Shown in pieces: positions 6,503-13,139 of a DNA stretch of 15,992 bases (positions within the stretch are counted from its first letter, which is position 1; each line of letters opens with the position of its first letter). The position numbers and the translations under genes are program-made. The notes beneath the pieces were generated by a model. It searched no databases and had not been told where the DNA came from. It saw only the letters and a program-made list of their open reading frames with translations. Origin of the DNA: Actinomycetes bacterium (lineage in GTDB: Bacteria > Actinomycetota > Actinomycetes > Actinomycetales > Microbacteriaceae); NCBI GenBank assembly GCA_030425055.1, contig JAUHVN010000027.1, positions 1-15,992 of the forward strand. The letters are read 5' to 3'.

Positions 6503-8188
6503 ATGGCGCGCGCCCAGTCCGATCCCCCGCCCACCGGAGCGGTCCCCACCCGCTCGGCCGCTCGGGCTGCGAAGAAAAAGGTGCCGTCGCGCATCCTGGC
6601 GGGCCTGGTGATCCTGCTCGCCGTGGCGCTGGTCGCCGTCGGCGGCGTGGTCGCGGTCAAGGTGCTCGGAGTCGGCGACACCGCTGCAGCCCCTGGTGAC
6701 GGATGTCTCGACGCCGACGTGCGGGTCGTCGCCGACCCGGCGGTCGCGGAAGCCATCGAAGCCGTCGCAGCCGACCTGGGCGACGCGGGTTCCGGATGCG
6801 CGACAGCGACCGTCGTCGTCGAAGACAGCGCCGAGACCGCCGCGGCGATCGCCGCCGGAGACGAGCCCGCGTTCGACGTGTGGGTGCCCGACTCGGCGAT
6901 GTGGCCGGCGTGGGCGTCGAGTCAGGCCGAGCTCGAGGGCGCGCAGGCGCCGCTCGTCGTCGGCGACACCGTCGCCACCACACCGGTCGTGTTCGCCGCG
7001 ACGGAAGAGACGGCGGCCGCGCTCGACGGGCAGCAGGCCGGCTTCTCGAGCTTCGCCACCCAGGCGGTCGCCGCGGTGCTGCCCGACCCGACGGCCGTCG
7101 CGTCGAGCTCGGCGGCGCTGCTCGCGCTGCAGACCGCCCTCGCCGGCGACGCCCGCACGTTCACCGGCATCGTGCTGGGTCTGGCCACCGGCGTCGCCCC
7201 GACGGTCGACGACGCGCTCGCGGCTGTCGCGGCTGCGGAGGCGCCGACCGTCGCGGTGACCACCGAGCAGGCCGTGAGCGAGTACGACGCCGACGGCGGG
7301 GCCGATCTCGTGCCGATCTACCCGGCCGACGTCCAGCCCGCCGTGAGCGTGCCGGTCGTGACCGTCGACGGAGCGCCCGAGGAGACCCTCGCCGCCGTCG
7401 CGACCTTCACGGCGGCGGTCGCCGACGCCGACGAGGTGCTCGCGGAGTTCGGCTTCCGCGGCGTCGAAGGTGAGCCGACGTCGGAGGCCACGCCCGATGC
7501 GGCGGCATCCGACCCGGTCGACGGCGTCAACCAGGCCGAGGCCCTGCGCACGTGGCAGGTGCTCACGGCGCCGTCGCGCATGCTCTCGCTCAACGACGTC
7601 TCCGGATCGATGGACGAGCCCGCCACCGCCGATCTGAGCCGCATCGATCTGTTCGAGCAGGCGGCGGTCCGTGCCATCAACTCGCTGTCGACCGACTCCT
7701 CCATCGCATCGTGGGTGTTCTCGAGCAGGCGCGTCGGCGGTCAGGACTGGCAGGAGATCGTGCCGATGGGTCCGCTCAGCGATCCGGCCCACAAGCAGGC
7801 GATGATCGATGCGGCCAACGGGCTCGACGGGCTGGTGGGCGGGGGCACGGGCCTCTACGACAGCGTGCTCGCCGCGGTGAGCTACATGCGCGAGACGTAT
7901 GTGCCGGGACAGGTCAATCTCGTGCTGCTCAACACCGACGGGTTCAACGAGGACGACGAGGGGCTCGCTCTGCCCGAACTGCTCGCCGAGCTCGAGAAGC
8001 TGCACGATCCCGCCAACCCCGTCGCGGTCATCGCGATCGGGTACGGCCCCGACACCGATCAGGCCGCCCTCGAGCAGATCGCGGCGGCCACCGACGGCGC
8101 CGCGTACCAGGCGCTCGAGCCGACCGACATCACGACGGTGCTCGTGGATGCCGTGACGCAGCGCGGCTGCCGCCCGTACTGCGGCTGA
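6503..8188 (+). CDS. Membrane-anchored solute-binding/VWA fusion protein
   Basis: A 561-residue protein. A basic N-terminus (about residues 18-30, R-A-A-K-K-K) precedes one membrane helix (about 30-53), putting the rest outside the cell. Residues about 58-320 resemble an extracellular solute-binding protein of the SBP_bac_11 kind (V-R-V-V-A-D-P, V-V-E-D-S, F-D-V-W-V-P-D-S-A-M-W). The C-terminal part is a von Willebrand factor A domain with all metal-site (MIDAS) residues: D365-V-S-G-S369, T449 in G-G-T-G-L-Y-D-S, and D479 in N-T-D-G. The sequence ends C-R-P-Y-C-G, a possible disulfide. GGAG at 6494-6497 is 5 nt from ATG 6503, so this start is preferred over GTG 6467, which lacks a site. It appears to be transcribed alone. 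The ligand and role are unknown. Confidence 0.8.
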   Translation: MARAQSDPPPTGAVPTRSAARAAKKKVPSRILAGLVILLAVALVAVGGVVAVKVLGVGDTAAAPGDGCLDADVRVVADPAVAEAIEAVAADLGDAGSGCATATVVVEDSAETAAAIAAGDEPAFDVWVPDSAMWPAWASSQAELEGAQAPLVVGDTVATTPVVFAATEETAAALDGQQAGFSSFATQAVAAVLPDPTAVASSSAALLALQTALAGDARTFTGIVLGLATGVAPTVDDALAAVAAAEAPTVAVTTEQAVSEYDADGGADLVPIYPADVQPAVSVPVVTVDGAPEETLAAVATFTAAVADADEVLAEFGFRGVEGEPTSEATPDAAASDPVDGVNQAEALRTWQVLTAPSRMLSLNDVSGSMDEPATADLSRIDLFEQAAVRAINSLSTDSSIASWVFSSRRVGGQDWQEIVPMGPLSDPAHKQAMIDAANGLDGLVGGGTGLYDSVLAAVSYMRETYVPGQVNLVLLNTDGFNEDDEGLALPELLAELEKLHDPANPVAVIAIGYGPDTDQAALEQIAAATDGAAYQALEPTDITTVLVDAVTQRGCRPYCG

Positions 8189-8226
8189 GTTCGATCGCCG
8201 GCCGCGTCGTGGCGCCGCCGCAGTGC
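8176..8226 (+). terminator. Candidate hairpin after the VWA gene
   Basis: GTACTGCGGC (8176-8185) and GCCGCAGTGC (8217-8226) can pair over 10 bp with one G-U pair, starting across the end of the VWA gene. The enclosed loop is GC-rich and may fold further. No T-tract follows, so it is at best an atypical terminator; it lies just ahead of the Zur-like box. Confidence 0.3.
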
Positions 8227-8232
8227 TGATTA

Positions 8233-8247
8233 TGAGAACGATTATCG
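8233..8247 (+). promoter_or_regulatory. Zur-like operator of the znu operon
   Basis: TGAGAACGATTATCG is an imperfect 15-bp inverted repeat (GA-AA...TT-TC matched about the centre) and agrees at 11 of 15 positions with TGAAAATGATTTTCA-like actinobacterial Zur sites. It covers the -35 region and spacer of the promoter whose -10 is at 8255, so zinc-loaded Zur would block RNA polymerase. The zur gene is in the same operon. Confidence 0.7.
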
Positions 8248-8254
8248 ATAGCGC

Positions 8255-8260
8255 TAGAGT
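8255..8260 (+). promoter_or_regulatory. -10 element of znuA, leaderless
   Basis: TAGAGT ends exactly 6 nt before the znuA ATG at 8267, predicting a transcript that begins at the start codon. No ribosome binding site is present. The Zur-like box ends 7 bp upstream and takes the place of a recognisable -35. Confidence 0.6.
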
Positions 8261-8266
8261 TCACTC

Positions 8267-9250
8267 ATGACCTCATCCCCCCGCGCCCTCGCCGTCCTGG
8301 CCGTCGGAACCGCCGCCGCCCTCGTCCTCGCCGGATGCTCCTCCGCGAGCCCCGCCGCCGACGCTGGCCGCATCCAGGTGGTCGCGTCGACCGACGTCTA
8401 CGGGCAGATCGCCGCGCAGATCGGCGGCGACGCCGTCGACGTGACGTCGCTGGTGACCGCGCAGGATCCGCACGACTACGAGCCGAGTGCCCGCGACCAA
8501 CTCGCCGTGCGCGAAGCCGATCTCGTGATCGAGAACGGCGGCGGCTTCGACTACTTCGTCGACGGGCTCATCGAGGCATCCGGCACCGAGGCCGTCGTGC
8601 TCACCGCCGTGGAGTTCTCGCCGCACTGGACCGGGGGCGCCGCACACGACGACAGCGACGACCACGCCGACGAGGACGACCACGCCGACGACGACGACCA
8701 CGGCCACGAGCACATCGAGGGGTTCAACGAGCACGTCTGGTACGACACCGAGACGGTCCACGCGCTCGCTGTGGGCATCGCCTCCGACCTCGAGGTGCTG
8801 GCGCCCGACGAGGCGGCCGTCGCCGCGATCGAGAGCAACCTCGCCAGGTTCCTGTCGGAGCTGGACGCCGTCGACGAGGCCATCGCCGCGGCGAACGCCG
8901 ACCACGTGGGCGCCACCGTCTTCGTCACCGAGCCGGTTCCGCTGTACCTCACCGAGGCGATCGGTCTCGAGAACCTCGCACCCGCCGACTTCACCGAGGC
9001 CGTCGAGGAGGGCCAGGACGTGCCTCCGGCGATCCTGCTCGAGTCCCTCGACCTGCTGCGCGACGGTAGTGTCGACGTCGTGATCGCGAACGCGCAGACC
9101 GGGGGCGCCGAGACCGAGCAGGTCATCGCCGAAGCCGAGAGCCTGGGCATCCCGGTCGTCGAGTTCACCGAGACGCTGCCCGAGGGGCAGACCTACACCG
9201 GCTGGATGGATGCGAACGTGAACGCGTTGCGGGAAGCGCTGGAATCCTGA
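8267..9250 (+). CDS. znuA: Zinc ABC transporter substrate-binding lipoprotein
   Basis: The 327-residue product begins with a signal peptide ending in a lipobox L-A-G-C (C24), so it is anchored outside the membrane. It is a cluster A-I (TroA/ZnuA) binding protein: H69 in D-P-H-D-Y-E-P-S and H156 in E-H-V-W-Y-D are the first two metal ligands. Between them lies an Asp/His-rich loop (about 127-149), a feature of zinc-binding ZnuA proteins. By motif alignment the third and fourth ligand positions appear to be E222 (T-E-P-V) and E302 (F-T-E-T), closer to manganese-type PsaA (H-H-E-D) than to E. coli ZnuA. The Zur-like box, the neighbouring zur gene and the His loop still favour zinc. It heads the znuA-znuC-znuB set, and its stop overlaps the start of znuC. 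Confidence 0.88.
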   Translation: MTSSPRALAVLAVGTAAALVLAGCSSASPAADAGRIQVVASTDVYGQIAAQIGGDAVDVTSLVTAQDPHDYEPSARDQLAVREADLVIENGGGFDYFVDGLIEASGTEAVVLTAVEFSPHWTGGAAHDDSDDHADEDDHADDDDHGHEHIEGFNEHVWYDTETVHALAVGIASDLEVLAPDEAAVAAIESNLARFLSELDAVDEAIAAANADHVGATVFVTEPVPLYLTEAIGLENLAPADFTEAVEEGQDVPPAILLESLDLLRDGSVDVVIANAQTGGAETEQVIAEAESLGIPVVEFTETLPEGQTYTGWMDANVNALREALES

Positions 9251-10074
9251 CCGCCGCACTCGAGATCCGCGGAGCGGCGCTGCGTCGCGGCGACCGCGAA
9301 CTCTGGGCGGGCCTCGACCTCACGGTCGAGCCGGGCGAGCTCATCGCGGTGCTCGGCCCGAGCGGTTCGGGCAAGACGACGCTGCTGCGGGCGATCCTCG
9401 GACTCGAGCCGCTCAGCGAGGGGGAGATCACCGTACTCGGGCAGCGCGTGGGCACGCGCGGCAATCGCCGGGTGGGCTATCTTCCCCAGTCCCGCCCTCT
9501 GCCTCCCGACACCCCCCTGCGCGGCCGCGACCTCGTCACCCTCGGGGTCGACGGTCATCGGTTCGGGCTGCCGTTCACGCCGCGCGCCCAGCGCCGCGCC
9601 GTCGACGCTCTCATCGAGGAGGTCGGCGCGGGCGCCTTCGCCGATGTGCCGGTGGGTCGGCTCTCGGGCGGCGAACAGCAACGGCTGCGCGTCGGCCAGG
9701 CACTGGCCGGCGATCCCGGTCTGCTCCTGTGCGACGAGCCGCTGACGAGCCTCGACCTCGCGAACCAGCAGGCGGTGATCGGACTCATCGACCGCCATCG
9801 GCGCGATCGGGATGCCGCGGTGCTCCTGGTCACGCATGACATCAACCCGCTGCTGGGCAAGGTCGACCGCATCCTCTACCTGGCGGGCGGGCGCTTCATG
9901 CTGGGCACTCCGCAGGAGGTGCTGCGCAGCGATGTGCTCACCGACCTCTACGGCGCGCATGTGTTCGTGCTGCGCGCGGGAGACCGGCTGGTCGTCGTGG
10001 GCGCACCTGACGCCGAGGAGTCGCACCACCACCACGACCACGACGAGCATCACGACGCCGGGGAGCACGCGTGA
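9247..10074 (+). CDS. znuC: Zinc ABC transporter ATPase with His-rich tail, CTG start
   Basis: A complete ABC ATPase: Walker A G-P-S-G-S-G-K-T (37-44), Q-loop Q81, signature L-S-G-G-E-Q (139-144), Walker B L-L-L-C-D-E-P (159-165), D-loop S-L-D and switch H197. No ATG, GTG or TTG occurs in frame before the GTG at 9349, which lies just before Walker A and would delete the first beta strands. Homologous sequence begins T-A-A-L-E-I-R-G right after CTG 9247, which overlaps the znuA stop as CTGA. GGGAAG at 9231-9236 may be its ribosome binding site. CTG is therefore the likely start, giving 275 residues. The C-terminus (about 260-274) is His/Asp-rich, H-H-H-H-D-H-D-E-H-H, unusual for an ATPase and possibly metal-binding. 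It energises the ZnuB permease in the cytoplasm. Confidence 0.9.
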   Translation: MTAALEIRGAALRRGDRELWAGLDLTVEPGELIAVLGPSGSGKTTLLRAILGLEPLSEGEITVLGQRVGTRGNRRVGYLPQSRPLPPDTPLRGRDLVTLGVDGHRFGLPFTPRAQRRAVDALIEEVGAGAFADVPVGRLSGGEQQRLRVGQALAGDPGLLLCDEPLTSLDLANQQAVIGLIDRHRRDRDAAVLLVTHDINPLLGKVDRILYLAGGRFMLGTPQEVLRSDVLTDLYGAHVFVLRAGDRLVVVGAPDAEESHHHHDHDEHHDAGEHA

Positions 10075-10940
10075 ACTGGGGCGACGTCGGCGACGCCATG
10101 TTCGGCGGGCTGCCGGTGTACGGCGAGATCCTCGCGCTCGTCTCCAACGCGGTGTGGGCGGGAGCCGCGCTCGGCATCGTCGGCGGGCTCATCGGCGTCT
10201 TCGTGATGCAGCGCGACATGGCGTTCGCCGTGCACGGCATCAGCGAGCTCTCGTTCGCCGGTGCCGCCGCCGCGCTGCTGATCGGCGCCGACGTCGTGAC
10301 GGGGTCGATCGTCGGGTCGATCGTCGCGGCCGGGCTGATCGGCTGGCTCGGTGCGCGGGCACGGGATCGCAACTCGATCATCGGCGTGCTCATGCCGTTC
10401 GGACTCGGCCTCGGCATCCTGTTCCTGTCGTTGTACGACGGGCGCAGCGGCAACCGATTCAGCCTGCTGACCGGTCAGATCGTGTCGGTGCAGTCCGAGC
10501 AGGTCGGCGGACTCATCGTCATCAGCACGCTCGCCCTCGTCGCCCTGCTGCTCATCTGGCGCCCGCTGCGCTTCGACTCGCTCGACCCGCAGTCGGCCGC
10601 CGCGCGCGGCGTGCCGACCCGGGCGGTCTCGCTCGGCTTCATGCTGCTGCTGGGTCTCGTCGTCGCCGTCGCCGTCCACATCATCGGCGCCCTCCTGGTC
10701 ATGGCCCTGCTGGTGACACCGGCCGCCGCGGCGATGCGGATCACGTCGGGGCCGCTCGCGCTGCCGCTGTGGGCGGCCCTGTTCGGCGTGGTCTCGGCCG
10801 TGGGCGGCATCCTGCTGGCGATCATGGGGACGCTGCCGGTCAGTCCGTACATCACGACGCTCTCGTTCGCTATCTACCTCGTCTGCCGCGTCGTCGGGGC
10901 TCGTCGCGACGCCCGGTGGACGCTCAGAACCCGTCGGTAG
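10071..10940 (+). CDS. znuB: Zinc ABC transporter permease
   Basis: This 289-residue hydrophobic protein has about eight or nine membrane helices and belongs to the ABC-3 (ZnuB/TroC/MntB) permease family. Recognisable stretches are V-F-V-M-Q-R-D-M-A-F-A-V-H-G-I-S-E-L-S-F-A-G near residue 44, the G-Q-I-V-S-V turn, and A-L-L-V-T-P-A-A-A-A near residue 215 with its conserved proline. It forms the membrane channel of the importer with ZnuC and ZnuA. The GTG start overlaps the znuC stop as GTGA with GGGGAG (10060-10064) before it. The basic C-terminus (R-W-T-L-R-T-R-R) ends at a TAG that is also the start of the -10 element proposed for zur. Confidence 0.93.
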   Translation: MNWGDVGDAMFGGLPVYGEILALVSNAVWAGAALGIVGGLIGVFVMQRDMAFAVHGISELSFAGAAAALLIGADVVTGSIVGSIVAAGLIGWLGARARDRNSIIGVLMPFGLGLGILFLSLYDGRSGNRFSLLTGQIVSVQSEQVGGLIVISTLALVALLLIWRPLRFDSLDPQSAAARGVPTRAVSLGFMLLLGLVVAVAVHIIGALLVMALLVTPAAAAMRITSGPLALPLWAALFGVVSAVGGILLAIMGTLPVSPYITTLSFAIYLVCRVVGARRDARWTLRTRR

Positions 10941-10943
10941 ACT
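10938..10943 (+). promoter_or_regulatory. Possible internal -10 element for zur
   Basis: TAGACT begins on the znuB stop codon and ends 7 nt before the zur ATG at 10951. With the gene-start pattern of this window it may give zur its own leaderless transcript besides readthrough from znuA. GTGGAC at 10916-10921 is a weak -35 with 16 bp spacing. No Zur-like box is seen here. Confidence 0.35.
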
Positions 10944-10950
10944 CCCGCGC

Positions 10951-11358
10951 ATGGCCCAGCGGAAGACATGGCAGCGCGAGCGCGTGCGCGAAGCGCTGTC
11001 GGATGCCCCCGGCTTCGTCAGCGCCCAGACGCTCCACGCGACCCTGCGCGAGGAAGACACGGGCATCGGTCTGGCGACCGTCTACCGCGCGCTCGCCGGT
11101 CTCGCCGCCGAGGGCGCGGCGGACTCGCTGCAGAGCCCCGACGGCGAAGCGCTCTACCGCGCCTGCCTCAGCGAGGGCCACCATCACCACCTGATCTGCC
11201 GCTCATGCGGACTCACGGTCGAGATCGAGGCGAACGACGTCGAGCAGTGGGCACGCGCCACCGCCGAGCGGAACGGCTTCACGCGCGCCGAGCACATCGT
11301 CGACATCTTCGGGCTGTGTGCGACGTGCAGCCGCGAGACGGAACGTGACGCGGGCTGA
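10951..11358 (+). CDS. zur: Fur-family zinc uptake repressor Zur
   Basis: The 135-residue protein is a Fur-family regulator: an N-terminal winged helix with the recognition region G-L-A-T-V-Y-R-A-L (about 40-48), then a metal-sensing domain with H-H-H-H-L-I-C-R-S-C-G (H77-H80, C83xxC86) and C123xxC126, the two CxxC pairs of the structural zinc site. H115 in E-H-I-V-D-I-F-G is a further usual ligand. Its place directly after znuACB and the Zur-like box at the operon head point to Zur rather than Fur or PerR. With enough zinc it would bind the box and shut the operon, itself included. The ATG is preferred because the sequence M-A-Q-R-K-T-W-Q-R starts the fold correctly and a -10 hexamer precedes it. 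The next gene starts inside its 3' end. Confidence 0.92.
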   Translation: MAQRKTWQRERVREALSDAPGFVSAQTLHATLREEDTGIGLATVYRALAGLAAEGAADSLQSPDGEALYRACLSEGHHHHLICRSCGLTVEIEANDVEQWARATAERNGFTRAEHIVDIFGLCATCSRETERDAG

Positions 11359-12370
11359 CACCGGCGTGCGCCGCGACGCCGCTCGGCGTCCGCAGCGCAC
11401 CGGGCTCGCCCTGCTGCTGGGCGCGGCCGTCGTCGGCGCGCTCTTCGTCATCGACGCGTTCGCCCCGCAGCTGTTCGAGGCGTCGCTCCCCACGCGCGCG
11501 CAGGACGGACTGACGCTCGCGATCAGCGTGCTCATCGAGTCGCTGCCGTTCGTCGTGCTCGGCGTCGTCCTGTCGATCGTCGTGCAGGTGTGGGTTCCCC
11601 CGGGGGTCTTCGAGCGGTGGATGCCGCGCCGGGCGTGGGCTCGCCGTGCCGTGCTGTCGCTGCTCGGCATGTTCATCCCGGTGTGCGAGTGCGGCAACGT
11701 GCCGTTCGCCCGTGGTCTGCTCATGCGCGGGTTCTCGGTGCCCGACACCCTGACGTTCCTCATCGCGGCGCCGATCGTGAACCCGATCGTCATCATCACG
11801 ACCCACCAGGCGTTCGGATTCGATGACGGCATCCTGGTGGTGCGGCTGCTGGGCGGGTACGCGATCGCGAACCTGATCGGCTGGCTCTACAGCCGGCATC
11901 CCTCCCCCGACACGCTGCTCACGCAGCGCTTCCGCGACACGTGCGACCTGGTCGTCCACGAGCCGGGCGGTCGCGGCCGTCGCAGCCTCGCGCAATTCGT
12001 CATCGAGCTGCGCGCCGTCATGCCCGCGCTCGTGATCGGCTCGGCGCTCGCCGGCGCCGTGCAGGTGCTGGTGCCGCGCGAGGCCCTCCTCGCCATCGGA
12101 TCGAACCCCGCGTTGTCGATCGTCGCGATGATCGCGCTCGCGATGGTCGTCTCGATCTGCTCGAACGTCGACTCGTTCTTCGCCCTCTCGTTCGTCTCGA
12201 CCTTCACGCCCGGATCGATCGTCGCCTTCCTGCTGGTGGGCCCGATCGTCGACGTCAAGATGCTCGCTCTGTTGCGCACGACGTTCACGACCCGCACGCT
12301 CGTCGGCATCACGGTCGTCGTGATCCTGAGCGCCTTCGCCATCGGATCGGTGGTGAACCTCGTTGTCTAG
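11345..12370 (+). CDS. CECGN-motif permease (ArsP_1/DUF318 family)
   Basis: A membrane protein of about 341 residues with some eight helices in two halves. The first half has I-P-V-C-E-C-G-N-V-P (C114, C116, N118) followed by A-P-I-V-N-P-I; the second has S-I-C-S-N-V-D-S-F-F and G-P-I-V-D-V-K, the internal-repeat pattern of the PF03773 permeases. Members include arsenic-related ArsP and, when followed by a TIGR03943 gene as here, a partner system proposed to move metal or other ions. The GTG at 11345 overlaps zur by 14 bp; GTG at 11366 is possible, and the frame opens upstream to 11318. The first 18 residues are Arg-rich and cytoplasmic. Its place in a zinc-repressed operon suggests a zinc-related substrate, but this is inference. 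Confidence 0.82.
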   Translation: MTRADTGVRRDAARRPQRTGLALLLGAAVVGALFVIDAFAPQLFEASLPTRAQDGLTLAISVLIESLPFVVLGVVLSIVVQVWVPPGVFERWMPRRAWARRAVLSLLGMFIPVCECGNVPFARGLLMRGFSVPDTLTFLIAAPIVNPIVIITTHQAFGFDDGILVVRLLGGYAIANLIGWLYSRHPSPDTLLTQRFRDTCDLVVHEPGGRGRRSLAQFVIELRAVMPALVIGSALAGAVQVLVPREALLAIGSNPALSIVAMIALAMVVSICSNVDSFFALSFVSTFTPGSIVAFLLVGPIVDVKMLALLRTTFTTRTLVGITVVVILSAFAIGSVVNLVV

Positions 12371-13139
12371 CACCCACGCCCTCGCGACCCGCTGGCTCGG
12401 AGTCGGCCTCGCCACGATCATCGCCGTCGTGACGGTCGCGCTGGCGCTCACCGGGCGTCTCGGCCTGTACATCAACCCCGACTCCACGTGGTTCGCCGTG
12501 TCGATGTCGATCCTCGTGCTCGTCGGGGCGATCGCATCCTTCGCGCTGCCGCTCGGCGCCGAGGCCGACCACGGCCACGACCATGGGGATGCCTCCGACC
12601 ACGACGCCGGCGACGTCCACGACCAGCACCGATCGAGCCCCGCCGGCGCCGTCGCGACCGTCATCGGCGGTGCCGTGGCATCCGTCGTCGTCGTGCTGAC
12701 GCTGGTGCTTCCGCCCACGTCGCTGTCGGTCGAACTCGCGATGGCCCGCGACATCGGAGCCCCGCCGCTGTTCGCGGGTGCCGACGTCGTCACGCTCGCC
12801 ACGACCGGCGACACCGAGTCGTTCGGCGTCGGCGAGTGGTCGTCGGTGTTCGCGACGACGACCAATCCCGAGGCGTTCGACGGCGATCCCGTCACCCTCG
12901 TCGGCTTCGTCACGCCAGGGGATGCCGGCGACTTCGGCCTGTCGCGCCTGGTGATCACCCACTGCGTGATCGATGCCCAGCCCGCGAGCGTGCCCGTGCT
13001 CGCGCAGTCCGAGGTCCCCGACACCGGGCAGTGGGTCGAGATCACCGGCACGGTGCGATCGAGCTCGGACGGCCGCCTCGCGATCGTCGCGACCAGCGTC
13101 GAGCAGATCGCCGAGCCGCAGGACCCGTATGAGTACTGA
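12363..13139 (+). CDS. TIGR03943-family permease partner (YcgQ/DUF1980-like)
   Basis: The 258-residue product has two N-terminal membrane helices (about 10-30 and 44-63), a His/Asp-rich segment (about 70-89, D-H-G-H-D-H-G and D-H-D repeats), a third helix (about 96-116) and a C-terminal soluble domain with V-T-L-V-G-F-V and a V-I-T-H-C-V-I-D motif. This is the layout of the TIGR03943 (DUF1980) proteins always found beside a CECGN permease; the conserved T-H-C region could bind metal. The start is TTG 12363, overlapping the permease stop by 8 bp; no ATG or GTG fits as well. The His-rich segment is consistent with zinc handling. Function has not been settled for the family. Confidence 0.8.
   Translation: MSSTHALATRWLGVGLATIIAVVTVALALTGRLGLYINPDSTWFAVSMSILVLVGAIASFALPLGAEADHGHDHGDASDHDAGDVHDQHRSSPAGAVATVIGGAVASVVVVLTLVLPPTSLSVELAMARDIGAPPLFAGADVVTLATTGDTESFGVGEWSSVFATTTNPEAFDGDPVTLVGFVTPGDAGDFGLSRLVITHCVIDAQPASVPVLAQSEVPDTGQWVEITGTVRSSSDGRLAIVATSVEQIAEPQDPYEY

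Noticed and set aside
6442..6699. Leaderless GTG open frame starting at 6442 after the TACACT element
   Set aside because: It lies out of frame with the VWA gene, is Pro/Arg/Gly-rich without any motif, and the ATG at 6503 has a clear GGAG site.
5786..8005. Minus-strand open frame of 739 codons across E2 and the VWA gene
   Set aside because: Composition is Arg/Gly/Asp/His-rich with no domain, and it is fully covered by well-supported plus-strand genes with intact catalytic motifs.
8641..8713. Short GAC/CAC-rich repeat in znuA as a possible tandem repeat or phase-variable tract
   Set aside because: The repeats are imperfect and encode the Asp/His loop expected in ZnuA; protein function explains them.
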